Shown here piece after piece: positions 23,078 to 31,232 of a stretch of 64,000 nt of DNA. A model generated the notes under the pieces. The model was not told the DNA's origin. It was given only the letters and a program-made list of their open reading frames with translations, and ran no database searches. The stretch lies in the NCBI RefSeq assembly GCF_007993735.1, contig NZ_CP042453.1, positions 2,666,001-2,730,000 on the forward strand, read 5' to 3'. Position 1 is the first letter of the stretch, and each line of letters starts with the position of its first letter. The DNA comes from Arenimonas daejeonensis. GTDB taxonomy: Bacteria; Pseudomonadota; Gammaproteobacteria; Xanthomonadales; Xanthomonadaceae. The translations under genes and the position numbers were made by a program.

Positions 23078-23093
23078 ATAATCCCGACTGCCC

Positions 23094-23127
23094 CCGGGGA
23101 AGCCTTACCCCCGGTAGTTATTATTTT
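23094..23127 (+). terminator. weak terminator after the int operon
   Basis: CCGGGG (23094-23099) pairs with CCCCGG (23109-23114), followed by TAGTTATTATTTT. A six-pair stem with a nine-base loop, placed in the 94-base gap between the int unit and the next gene. The AT-rich stretch may also carry the promoter of the HTH gene. Confidence 0.45.
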
Positions 23128-23171
23128 CGACCGATCTAGCCTATCCGTAGTTTCGCGACGGAAGGCAAACC

Positions 23172-23534
23172 ATGCACCCCCTACTCGCTGCATACAGTCT
23201 CGCCGGTGGCGAAGCCCCGAGTCTGGGCGAGACGCTAGGCGTCTCGACCGCCACAGCAAGTTCGTGGCTTCGCGGCTCCGAAGACGAGGTGCCGGACAAG
23301 TTTCTTGCCCGTATCGAGGCCGCCGCCGCGGCCCAAGTAAATCTCCGCCTCGCCGAGCTGCGCGACGAAGCCGCGGGTGATGCCGACCCTTTCCGGAAGC
23401 GCGCTTGGCGCAACTGCATTCGCGATCTCGACCGGGCTCACTGGCTGATCTACGGCATATCGCTCTTCGAGTTCTACCTACGGGTCTTTCTCAACCTTGC
23501 GCGGACGGAGGCCGACGACCATGGACCTCTCTGA
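23172..23534 (+). CDS. small HTH protein, YdaS/Cro-like N-terminus
   Basis: 120 aa. The first ~55 residues (LGETLGVSTATASSWLRGSE followed by VPDKFLARIEAAA) resemble YdaS/Cro-type helix-turn-helix regulators of prophages, with a helix-turn-helix then a VP...ARIE helix. The rest, including WLIYGISLFEFYLRVFLNL, is hydrophobic and unassigned. The 3' end overlaps the next start by 14 bases. Likely a regulator of the element's lysogeny-like switch; that role is inferred from position. Confidence 0.55.
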   Translation: MHPLLAAYSLAGGEAPSLGETLGVSTATASSWLRGSEDEVPDKFLARIEAAAAAQVNLRLAELRDEAAGDADPFRKRAWRNCIRDLDRAHWLIYGISLFEFYLRVFLNLARTEADDHGPL

Positions 23535-23769
23535 GCAACAGTTCGCGATCCTTCTGGCGGAAATTCGCCAAGCTCGCCCGAACGCGGTCATGGACACCGA
23601 CGAGGCGGCGGGCTACCTCCGCATGTCGCCACAGAACCTGGAGCTACTCCGTCTCAACGGCGGCGGTCCGATGTTCGCGAAGCTCGGCCGGCTAGTCCGT
23701 TACCGCAGGGTCTCGCTCGACCGCTGGCTCGCCGACAACGAACGCGCCAATACTGCCGGAGGCAAGTGA
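23521..23769 (+). CDS. AlpA/excisionase-like MerR-fold DNA-binding protein
   Basis: 82 aa starting MDLSEQQFAILL. The segment MDTDEAAGYLRMSPQNLELL, then RLVRYRRVSLDRWLADNER, is the standard winged-helix 'helix_turn_helix_17' excisionase form: a helix-turn-helix picking a conserved site, then YRRVSLDRWL. In P4 and PICI-like elements such proteins (AlpA) turn on int/excision. Translationally coupled to both neighbours (overlap upstream, TGATG downstream). Confidence 0.78.
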   Translation: MDLSEQQFAILLAEIRQARPNAVMDTDEAAGYLRMSPQNLELLRLNGGGPMFAKLGRLVRYRRVSLDRWLADNERANTAGGK

Positions 23770-24131
23770 TGCGTCCGATAGCGCATGAGCCTTCGTTGGA
23801 CAACGCATCCCTTGTCGCAATGGTCCTCCGCCTGCCCGTGGACGAAGTGTTCCCACACGGCGCCGAAACCACCGAGGAGGCAGACGCGCATTTCGTCGAG
23901 ACTGTAGTCGGCAAGGTTGACGACCTGACCAAGCGCCTGCCTGAAGAGGACGACGGTAGCGAGGCCTTTTCCATGTACCGCCAGCGCCTCGCCCTGTGCG
24001 CCGACATTCTGGCCGGGCGGGTTATTGTCCCGCGGCGCCACTGGTTGAGCGTGGCCGAGAAGTTCGGACGCGGAATCTACTTGAGCCCCAAGGCCCACCT
24101 CAGCCGCAGGAACTCGCGCGATGATCGCTGA
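23769..24131 (+). CDS. unknown element protein before the primase-helicase
   Basis: 120 aa (ATG 23769 overlaps the preceding TGA). Acidic in the middle (HGAETTEEADAHFVETVVGK), then a basic C-terminus (YLSPKAHLSRRNSRDDR). Not recognised. The 3' end overlaps the primase-helicase start by 11 bases. The operon position suggests a replication accessory protein. Confidence 0.65.
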   Translation: MRPIAHEPSLDNASLVAMVLRLPVDEVFPHGAETTEEADAHFVETVVGKVDDLTKRLPEEDDGSEAFSMYRQRLALCADILAGRVIVPRRHWLSVAEKFGRGIYLSPKAHLSRRNSRDDR

Positions 24132-26439
24132 CTTCCTGCGCGACCTTCGCCCTCAAGGGCCGTGGGTGCTAATGGCGATTCACCCAGACAAGAAGCGCGC
24201 CAATGACCACAGCCCAATCACCGCGAAGACCCTCGCCACGCTCGAAGAGGCTGAGCACTGGGCGCGGGACGTAGGCAGAACCCACTCCGTCTACTACCAC
24301 CTCAATCCCCTGCGCGGCGACGCCGAGGCCAACAAGAAGGCCAGCCGGACCGACGTCGCGTGCGTCGAGTACCTCCACGTCGATATTGACCCGGTCCCGG
24401 TGGAGCCGTCCAAGGGCGAGAGCGCCGATGAATTCAAGGCTCGCGCGAACGAAGCGCGCGACGCGGAGCGCGCCCGCATCCTCGCGGCAATCCGGGCCTA
24501 CCCGAAGCCGCCGACCTTCGTCGTAGACAGCGGAAATGGCTACCAGTGCGGCTGGCGCATTCGCCCAAGTGACGCGGCAGAGCTGGACGGAACCGAGGAG
24601 CGCGCGGACCTGCTGAGCCGCTACAACGTCCAGATCGCCAACGAGCTAGGTGGCGACCATACGCAGGACGTGTCCCGCATTCTTCGGCTTCCCGGGTGCG
24701 TGAACCGCGTCGATGCCAAGAAGCGCGCGAAGGGTCGCGAGGATCGCCCCGCCGTGCTGGTAGAGTTCCACCCCGAGCGCGCCTTCGATCTGAGCGAGTT
24801 TCAGCCCGCGCCCACACGGACGGTCGCGAGCAAGCCCAAAGTATCCCGTTCAGAGGCCGAGCCGGCCGCTTGTGTCAGTACCGGCGACCTAGCGCGTTGG
24901 GCTGAAGAAGCGGGACGGAAACTAGACGACAAGACGCTGGCACTGATCGCGACCGGCGACGCCTCGGAGTACGGCGGCGACCGCTCGCGCATGGTCCATC
25001 GCGTCGCCCTCGATCTTGTCCGCGCCGAAGTACCCGACGCCCTGATCCTGGGCGCTCTCCTCGACAAGCAAAACCCAGTTTCTGCACATATCTACGATCA
25101 GAAGGGAAACAAGGTTTCCTACGCGCGGCGCCAGCTTGATCGCGCGCGCGAAAAGGTCACCGCCGAGGCCTTGGAGCGCGCGGTCACCAACTATTCGGAT
25201 GGGGACTACACCCCGCAGTGGAATCCAATAAACAAAGTGGGCGTGCCGGTTCGGAGCTTCCACAACACGGTGGAGGCGCTTCAAACCTTTGGGTTGAGTT
25301 TCTCCTATGACGTTTTCCGCGATCAGCGCGTCATCGGCGGCCACCGCCTGCAAGCCTATGCCGGCAGCCTGACCGACGGCGCCGAAGTCATCCTCCGCCG
25401 CGAAGTGCGCGGGCGCTTTGGGTTCGATCCCGGCAAAGAAGCGCTGCACGACGCCATTGCGGAACTCTGCGAGGTTCGCCGCTGCGACTCGCTGCATGAC
25501 CACTTGAGCGCGCTGCCCGAATGGGACGGCGAGCCGCGCAACGACCGCTGGCTCATCGACTTCTGCGGCGCCGAGGACAGCGCATTTGTTCGCGCCGTCG
25601 GGGCCGCGTGGCTCCTCGCGGCCGTCGTGCGCGCCTTCGAGCCGGGCGCCAAGTTCGACTACATGCTGATCCTTGTCGGCGAACAGGGCATGAAGAAGTC
25701 GATGGCACTGGAAGTCATAGCGGGCGGCAAAGACTTCTTTTCCGATGCTGCTTTGCTGGGCGCGCGCGACGGCCGCGAGGTGCTTGAGCTGTCGGGCGGC
25801 GTCTGGATTCAGGAATGCGCCGAACTCGACGGCATCACGAAGAAGGATGTTTCCGCTCTGAAGGCCCTAATCACCCGGACGCACGACAAGGCGCGGCGGG
25901 CTTTCGGTCGGACGACCTGTGACGTACCCCGGCGCTTCGTTCTCGCTGGAACGACCAATGAGAGGCGTTTCCTGCAGGACCCGACCGGCAACCGGCGCTT
26001 CTGGCCCGTGGATGTGACGCGGATCGATCTCGACGGGCTGGCCGCGGCGCGCGACCAACTGCTGGCTGAGGCTTTGGCGCGCTATCGCGGCGGCGACCGT
26101 CAATTGTGGCTCCAAGGCGAGGCTGCAGCACAAGCCAAGCGCATCCAAGGCGAGCGCGTCGTGGTGGACGAAAGCTACTTCGAGCTGTTGGAGTTCATCA
26201 GGGCCAGCGGGGAGATCAACGGGGAGCGCTTCGTGACCAACGCGCGCGTCTATCGGCGGCTGGGGCTCGACGCCGGGCGGCGCGCTGGTAACGTGGCCCA
26301 CCGTGTCCGGGCGGTCATGGCGGCACTGGGCTGGAAAGCGGCGCCAAACGCGATCACGGTCGATGGCATTAAGCAACGCATCTACATTTGGTGCGGCGAG
26401 GGCGAGCCGCCAGAGATCGAAGCGGACCCGCCATTCTGA
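24121..26439 (+). CDS. fused RepB-type primase and VapE-like superfamily 3 helicase
   Basis: 772 aa, intact. N-terminal ~230 residues resemble the RepB-like DNA primase fold (ECLHVDIDP-type metal site seen here as EYLHVDIDPVP near residue 84, then FVVDSGNGYQCGWRI and QDVSRILRLPGCVNR). The C-terminal ~330 residues match virulence-associated protein E helicases: LPEWDGEPRNDRW, a P-loop GEQGMKKS near residue 520, WIQECAELDGITKKDV (Walker B region), then FVLAGTTNERRFLQDPTGNR and FWPVDV. The P-loop has Lys where Gly is usual before the GKS lysine. It should initiate replication of the excised element at the repeats just downstream. Confidence 0.88.
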   Translation: MIADFLRDLRPQGPWVLMAIHPDKKRANDHSPITAKTLATLEEAEHWARDVGRTHSVYYHLNPLRGDAEANKKASRTDVACVEYLHVDIDPVPVEPSKGESADEFKARANEARDAERARILAAIRAYPKPPTFVVDSGNGYQCGWRIRPSDAAELDGTEERADLLSRYNVQIANELGGDHTQDVSRILRLPGCVNRVDAKKRAKGREDRPAVLVEFHPERAFDLSEFQPAPTRTVASKPKVSRSEAEPAACVSTGDLARWAEEAGRKLDDKTLALIATGDASEYGGDRSRMVHRVALDLVRAEVPDALILGALLDKQNPVSAHIYDQKGNKVSYARRQLDRAREKVTAEALERAVTNYSDGDYTPQWNPINKVGVPVRSFHNTVEALQTFGLSFSYDVFRDQRVIGGHRLQAYAGSLTDGAEVILRREVRGRFGFDPGKEALHDAIAELCEVRRCDSLHDHLSALPEWDGEPRNDRWLIDFCGAEDSAFVRAVGAAWLLAAVVRAFEPGAKFDYMLILVGEQGMKKSMALEVIAGGKDFFSDAALLGARDGREVLELSGGVWIQECAELDGITKKDVSALKALITRTHDKARRAFGRTTCDVPRRFVLAGTTNERRFLQDPTGNRRFWPVDVTRIDLDGLAAARDQLLAEALARYRGGDRQLWLQGEAAAQAKRIQGERVVVDESYFELLEFIRASGEINGERFVTNARVYRRLGLDAGRRAGNVAHRVRAVMAALGWKAAPNAITVDGIKQRIYIWCGEGEPPEIEADPPF

Positions 26440-26458
26440 TGCCCGGACCTCGGGCGCC

Positions 26459-26740
26459 GGAACGATGCTATGGGGTTTCCATCGTTCCCACCTAAGTGCA
26501 TGAGCCGAGAGCGGAAATAAGCACTCCGGAACGACGGACGATGGATTTCCGATTGGCTGCAAACGGCGTTAGGGGAGACGCCCAGGAACGAGGAGCAGGG
26601 ATCGTCCTGCCCTCCCTCCTGCTTCCTTCCTGCTACTTATAAATTCCATCGTTCTATCGTTCCTAGAACAGAAGCGGACCAGAAAACGTGGTCGGCTGGG
26701 GGAACGATGGGCATCGTTTCGCATCGTTCCGCATCGTTCC
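26459..26740. repeat. iteron-like repeats, candidate replication origin
   Basis: The 364-base gap after the primase-helicase contains many copies of CATCGTTCC and its inverse GGAACGATG: 26459-26467, 26480-26488, a degenerate GGAACGA at 26528, CCATCGTTC and TATCGTTCC at 26646-26663, GGAACGATGG 26701-26710, and three tandem 10-base units GCATCGTTTC, GCATCGTTCC, GCATCGTTCC at 26711-26740. An AT-rich patch (TACTTATAAATTCC) lies at 26634-26646. The layout fits an iteron origin for the adjacent initiator. Confidence 0.72.
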
Positions 26741-26803
26741 GGCCCGGCTTCTCCTCCCTCTGGGCGGCAGGCACAATGGCGCATCAGCTTCGGGAGTCTG
26801 GCC

Positions 26804-27046
26804 ATGGTCCGAGTGACGTTCGTTAATGGTGTCGTCCGCACTTATCGCGACGATGAAGTGATCGAGATCGAGAACTATCCGCCGCGCGACACGCCAAAGG
26901 CCGGCTGGTTCCGCACCCGGGAGTACCCGCCCGAGTACCGCCGATGCACGGCGCTTCGGATCAACGTGCTCTCGGAAGGCCATTGCGTGAACCTCAGCCA
27001 AGGGCTCGTAGAGGTTGCGAAGATCGAGCGACTCCCCAACGAGTGA
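26804..27046 (+). CDS. small unknown element protein
   Basis: 80 aa, MVRVTFVNGVVRTYRDDEVI start, basic and beta-rich with no known domain. GGGAG lies seven bases before ATG 26804. It is the first gene after the iteron region and may be a replication or copy-control factor; that is a guess from position. Confidence 0.65.
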   Translation: MVRVTFVNGVVRTYRDDEVIEIENYPPRDTPKAGWFRTREYPPEYRRCTALRINVLSEGHCVNLSQGLVEVAKIERLPNE

Positions 27047-27192
27047 AAGGCAGCGCACCGCCGCCCACATACAAGACCCACTCAATCTGAAATCGGGTTC
27101 GGAAATTGCCGTTTTCCGTCCACGAATTTGAGTTCTACAAGTTCCTCGATCTCTTCCCCTGATGAGGGTCGATTTCGGATTGGACCCCGGCC

Positions 27193-27223
27193 TATACTCG
27201 GCCGTCTCACGCACCGATGAGAC
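27193..27223 (+). promoter_or_regulatory. possible promoter and dyad before the recombinase-terminase operon
   Basis: TATACT (27193-27198) could be a -10 box; no good -35 is visible. Just downstream GTCTCA (27204-27209) and TGAGAC (27218-27223) form a perfect six-base dyad in the presumed leader. An operator or attenuator for the downstream packaging genes is possible. Confidence 0.4.
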
Positions 27224-27235
27224 GGAGGGTGAGCT

Positions 27236-27412
27236 ATGCGGATCAGGCATTTGACGGGCGAAGAGGGGGCCAAGGCATCGGCCGCGCTGGAAGCCTCCTT
27301 CGAGGAGACCAAGGAGCGGCTACGGGACGCCGGGGCGACCTCCTTCGAGGCGGTCTACATCGACGACGACGGGGAAGCCCGGAGCGCCGTCCGGGGCGAC
27401 GACGATGAGTAG
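27236..27412 (+). CDS. very small acidic unknown protein upstream of the serine recombinase
   Basis: 58 aa, opening MRIRHLTGEEGAKASAAL, with an acidic tail (YIDDDGEARSAVRGDDDE). GGAGG is seven bases before the ATG at 27236. The stop overlaps the recombinase start (ATGAGTAG), showing coupled translation, which supports it being real. Not recognised; an acidic modulator of the recombinase would fit. Confidence 0.6.
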   Translation: MRIRHLTGEEGAKASAALEASFEETKERLRDAGATSFEAVYIDDDGEARSAVRGDDDE

Positions 27413-28013
27413 GGTGGCGCTCTACGTCCGGGTCTCCACGAACAAGGACCAGACCGTGCAGAACCAGCTGCTGGTCCTGCGCGATTGGGCCGCCGCCCAC
27501 GGCCACCAGATCGTGGCCGAGTTCTGCGACGACGGCATCAGCGGGGCCAAGGGCAAGGACAAACGGCCGGGACTCGCCGCCCTCGCCCTCGCCGCTGGGC
27601 GACGGGAGGTGGACCTCATCGCCATTACCGCGCTGGATCGGCTGGGCCGGAGCCTCAATCACCTGGTCCAGTTCGTGGCCGAGCTGGAAGCCCTCCGCGT
27701 CGGCCTGTTCGTCCGCAACCTCGCCCTTGATACCTCCACCCCGGCCGGCCGGCTGATGTTCAACGTGATCGGATCGCTGGCCGAGTTCGAGCGCGAGCTG
27801 ATCCGGGAACGCACGCTAATGGGCCTAGAACGTGCGAGGCGGCAGGGAAAGAAGCTAGGCAGGCCGAGGGTGGCCCCGGCGACCGAGCGCCGCATAAGCG
27901 CACTCCTCGAAGCAGGGACCCCGGCGAACAGGGTCGCCCGCATGACCTGTACGGGCAATGCCGCCGTCTACCGAATCAAGAGGGAGCTGGAAGCATGTCC
28001 GCTGCCGACCTGA
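27405..28013 (+). CDS. serine recombinase (resolvase/invertase)
   Basis: 202 aa, intact. Catalytic serine 11 in YVRVSTNKDQ, then GISGAKGKDKRPGL, the active-site helix TALDRLGRSLNHL, and EFERELIRERTLMGLERAR leading to the long E helix. A short C-terminal HTH (RRISALLEAGTPANRVARMT) makes it a resolvase/invertase rather than a large integrase. It may resolve multimers of the replicating element or invert a segment. No invertible repeats are obvious beside it. It overlaps terS by 19 bases. Confidence 0.92.
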   Translation: MSRVALYVRVSTNKDQTVQNQLLVLRDWAAAHGHQIVAEFCDDGISGAKGKDKRPGLAALALAAGRREVDLIAITALDRLGRSLNHLVQFVAELEALRVGLFVRNLALDTSTPAGRLMFNVIGSLAEFERELIRERTLMGLERARRQGKKLGRPRVAPATERRISALLEAGTPANRVARMTCTGNAAVYRIKRELEACPLPT

Positions 28014-28384
28014 CCGAGCAGGCGCTCGCCTCGGTCCGCCTGCTGGCGCAGGAGGGATGCCGGGAACACACCATCCGCCGCGCGCTGGGGCTGACCGTGG
28101 CGCAATGGAAGGCCCTGAAGACCGAGGCCGAGGACGGGGAGCTGTCTCCACTGGCGCTCGCCTTGGAGGAAGGCCGGGCCGAGGGAGCTGGCGACGTGAT
28201 CGCCTTCATGAAGGTCCGCATGAAGGAGGGCTCCGAGCGCGCGGCCGAATTCTTGGCGGATCGCGTGTTCCAGCTCAACCGCGGCGACGGCAACGTCGAG
28301 GTGCCGCGCGTCTCGATCTTCATCAATGCCGCGCTGACGCCGGACGACTACGCCCGGGTGATCGATATCCAGCGGGGGCATTGA
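27995..28384 (+). CDS. probable terminase small subunit
   Basis: 129 aa, directly upstream of the large terminase (three-base gap). The N-terminal helix-turn-helix (REHTIRRALGLTVAQWKALK) and a helical middle (FMKVRMKEGSERAAEFLADR) fit small terminases, which bind pac/cos DNA and hand it to TerL. Family membership rests on position and the HTH, not on a diagnostic motif. Confidence 0.62.
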   Translation: MSAADLTEQALASVRLLAQEGCREHTIRRALGLTVAQWKALKTEAEDGELSPLALALEEGRAEGAGDVIAFMKVRMKEGSERAAEFLADRVFQLNRGDGNVEVPRVSIFINAALTPDDYARVIDIQRGH

Positions 28385-28387
28385 CCC

Positions 28388-29779
28388 ATGAAGGTTGAAA
28401 TCCGGCCGACGCCGTACCAGTCGCAGGTCCTGTCCGTTCCCGAGGACCACTTCGTGTTCTTGGGCGGGGGCCGTGGTGGCGGCAAGTCCATGGCGCTGCA
28501 ATTCCTGATCCTTCGGCACTGCGACCAATACACGACGCGCGCGAAGGTCCTCGTGACCCGGCGGCGGCTGAAGTCCCTGATCCAGTTCGCCGAGGAAATG
28601 CGCGCCCTGCTCCGCTCGGCCTATGGACGGGAGGTCGCCTACAACCAGAACGATTCCGTGTTCCGGCTCCCCAACGGCGCGACGATCCAGCTCACCCACG
28701 TTGAGTCCCCGTCCGCCCTTTCCGACGTCGCCCAAGGCATGAGCTTTACGCTGATCGCCGTGGACGAAGCCGGCGAAGGTCCGAGCATGGAAGTAATCGA
28801 CCAGCTCGGCCTTTCGCTCCGCGGCGGCGGCGGGGTGCCGTTGCGCGTGATCTTGGCCGGCAACCCGGGCGGGGCCAACCATTCCGCACTCGCCGAGCGG
28901 TACGTGACCGCGCGCGAGCCGTGGGCGCCGTTCGAGTTCGCTGGGAATACGTGGGTCTACGCCCCATCCACCGTCGACGACAACCCGCATTTACCAACGG
29001 CATACCGCAAGAACTTCGAGGTACTCCGCCATACGGACCCCGCGATCTACCGCGCCATGCGCTTGGGCGATTGGTCCGCGCTGGTGGGCGATTACTTCCA
29101 AGGAATATGGAGCGCCGAGCGGATGGTCATTGACCATCACGACGTTCCGCCGGAGTGTTTCTCGACGCTGAAGCTCTCCATCGACTGGGGTAGCGCCGCT
29201 CCAATGGCCGCGGTCCTTGCTGGGCAGCTCGCGTTCGACATTCGGCTTCCGGATGATCGCGTCCTGCCGAAGGGCGCATGGGTGATCTACGACGAACACG
29301 CGGAGATAGATCCAAGAAATCTGGCTCGCGGCACCGGACGGACGCCGGGCCAGATTGCCCCCGCCCTCCATGCCATGGCTGGGCGGAACCGTTGTCGCGC
29401 ACGCGGCGTGATCGACTCGGCCGCGGAGGCACGAACCGCCGGCCGGCTAGAAGCGTCGATCTCTGACCTGTTCCGGGCGGCGGGCATTCGCGTCACGCCC
29501 GCAAAGAAGGGCGCGCGCGTCCCACGTTTTGAGCATCTAAAGCAGCTCATGGTCAACGGCGAATTCTTCGTCGCCAGTCGTTGCCGCTACTGGCTGGCGA
29601 CCGTGCCGAGCCTGCCGCGGGATTCCCGCATCCCCGAGGACGTGGACACGAAGGCCAACGACCACTTCCTCGACGCGACGAGCTACGCGATCGCGGGCGA
29701 GGCCCAAGGCCGGGTTCGCGTCACCGCGTTTGGCGCTTCGCAGCGAGAACCAAATATAACGAAAGTGATTCGAGTCTAG
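28388..29779 (+). CDS. phage terminase large subunit, ATPase and nuclease
   Basis: 463 aa, intact. Packaging motor: Walker A GGGRGGGKS at residues 26-34 after the Q-motif-like PTPYQSQVL, Walker B LIAVDEAGE near 122, coupling motif AGNPGG near 160. Nuclease domain with acidic residues in LSIDWGSAAP, RGVIDSAAEARTAGR and ANDHFLDATSYAIAG. It is complete and apparently functional, although the element has no portal or capsid genes. Its stop shares bases with the oppositely oriented ATPase gene (CTAG). Confidence 0.92.
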   Translation: MKVEIRPTPYQSQVLSVPEDHFVFLGGGRGGGKSMALQFLILRHCDQYTTRAKVLVTRRRLKSLIQFAEEMRALLRSAYGREVAYNQNDSVFRLPNGATIQLTHVESPSALSDVAQGMSFTLIAVDEAGEGPSMEVIDQLGLSLRGGGGVPLRVILAGNPGGANHSALAERYVTAREPWAPFEFAGNTWVYAPSTVDDNPHLPTAYRKNFEVLRHTDPAIYRAMRLGDWSALVGDYFQGIWSAERMVIDHHDVPPECFSTLKLSIDWGSAAPMAAVLAGQLAFDIRLPDDRVLPKGAWVIYDEHAEIDPRNLARGTGRTPGQIAPALHAMAGRNRCRARGVIDSAAEARTAGRLEASISDLFRAAGIRVTPAKKGARVPRFEHLKQLMVNGEFFVASRCRYWLATVPSLPRDSRIPEDVDTKANDHFLDATSYAIAGEAQGRVRVTAFGASQREPNITKVIRV

Positions 29780-31089
29780 CGGGCACCAGCCAAGTGTCGG
29801 TAACCACTTCTCTGATATGAGACGATCCATCCGCGGGACGTCACGGAAATTGTCTTTCTCCGGTTGTCCGTCTCGTCTACTTCGCTGTCAATCAGTTTCG
29901 CTTCCTCGAGAGATCGCAAATGGGGGCGCATAGCTTGATTGCTTTCAAAGCCGTAGTCCGCAAACTCCCCCGGAGAGGTAAACCCTCCAGCCTTGGCCAA
30001 CTGATCAAAAACCGTCCAGGCCCTTGGCTTCACATCTTTGGTGTCTGCCGCGGCCTTGTCCGCCACTTCCGACATCCATATCTCCAACAGCTCGTACTTG
30101 TCATCTGAACTCAAATCCTTCGACGCCCGGTCAAAAAGCCACATTGAGAAGTCTTCGCTGTACTTCATCGCGTTTCTAAGGTTTGAGTTCCCAACCAAAT
30201 ACAGATGATTGAATCCTCTCGCCTCGACTGGCACCAACGTTTCACCAGAAGTGGCAAAGCTCTCTAACCTAGCCGCGATCAGCGGTTCGATGTACTTGTT
30301 CGCTACCGGACTGACGTCAAGCGGCTCAGAAATAACACCTTGCAGCCGCTGCGATGAGGCTACACTTCGTGCAATTCCCCGCGCACCACAGAGAACCCAT
30401 TTCAGGCCACGCAGGTTCAGTACGTCGTCACGCAGCGCCTCGATTAACTCGCGCGCGGCACGCGAAGTGTTGAGCAGCTCAAGGTTGTCTATGACGCAAA
30501 CGAAAGCACCATCTTTGGCTTTCGGGAAGGTCTTCGATAGCCAGTCACTGACCATCGCAATGAAGCCCTCCTCCGAAAAGCCGGAGGAGGTGTTCGGGGA
30601 AGACCCACCGGATGCAGAACCGCCGAAACCCGCTATCGTCACTCCGCCGCCCTCAGTCACGAATAGCGGAGAGTTCAACCATTGCCTAACCTCGTCAACA
30701 TCCGGCGCAAACTTGCCCCGACTGCGCAACATCTGCTCGTGCTCGATATAGCATTGCGCGATCTTGAACAACACTTCCTTTTTGAAAGTTCTAGGCTTCG
30801 TCTCACCAGTTAGCTGGAAAGGCGGATCCACCAGAATGAGTGCCTGCTCCGTCTCCTTGTTAAAGAATTCGAGCTGAAGCGTGTACGTGCTAACAGCCAC
30901 CAAGCTCGTCTTTCCTACGCCGTTGGGACCCTCAATAGTTGGATGCGTATCCGCTGACCGCAGGTAGCGACCTAGCCACCTCAACTCATCGTCGCGGCCA
31001 ACAAGCAAACGGACACCATCGTCGCTCGCCGTTATAGGGCGGGGACTATAGGGATTTTCAGAAAATCCATAGAACTCCCAAACGTTCAT
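29776..31089 (-). CDS. Orc1/Cdc6-like AAA+ ATPase with C-terminal winged helix, cargo
   Basis: 437 aa from ATG 31087-31089. N-terminal ENPYSPRPI and LLVGRDDELRWLGRYL lead into Walker A GPNGVGKTS (residues 54-62). Walker B is CVIDNLEL, a sensor-like WVLCGARGI follows, and the C-terminal winged-helix resembles WTVFDQLAKAGGFTSPGEFA. It is the only gene on this strand inside the element, and its GC is visibly lower than its neighbours. It replaces what would be the portal position after terL. This is the usual place for accessory cargo; an anti-phage or interference role is only inferred. Confidence 0.72.
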   Translation of the reverse strand: MNVWEFYGFSENPYSPRPITASDDGVRLLVGRDDELRWLGRYLRSADTHPTIEGPNGVGKTSLVAVSTYTLQLEFFNKETEQALILVDPPFQLTGETKPRTFKKEVLFKIAQCYIEHEQMLRSRGKFAPDVDEVRQWLNSPLFVTEGGGVTIAGFGGSASGGSSPNTSSGFSEEGFIAMVSDWLSKTFPKAKDGAFVCVIDNLELLNTSRAARELIEALRDDVLNLRGLKWVLCGARGIARSVASSQRLQGVISEPLDVSPVANKYIEPLIAARLESFATSGETLVPVEARGFNHLYLVGNSNLRNAMKYSEDFSMWLFDRASKDLSSDDKYELLEIWMSEVADKAAADTKDVKPRAWTVFDQLAKAGGFTSPGEFADYGFESNQAMRPHLRSLEEAKLIDSEVDETDNRRKTISVTSRGWIVSYQRSGYRHLAGAR

Positions 31090-31232
31090 AGTCTTCTCGC
31101 CTTCCAGACTGCCCCTTATTCTGCGGAAGATAGCAGATACAAAAAGCTTTTCTTTATTTCGGTCCAACCGGCCAGCTATGGTCCTCGCGACACTCAGGAA
31201 TAGCCCTGACGATACTCGCCGAGGACCAGCCC

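Noticed and set aside
26459..26740. A CRISPR array
   Set aside because: Repeats are only 9-10 bases, in both orientations and tandem without regular unique spacers; an origin or operator cluster fits better.
27405..28013. Insertion sequence carrying the serine recombinase
   Set aside because: No terminal inverted repeats or target duplications; the gene is coupled by overlaps to both neighbours.
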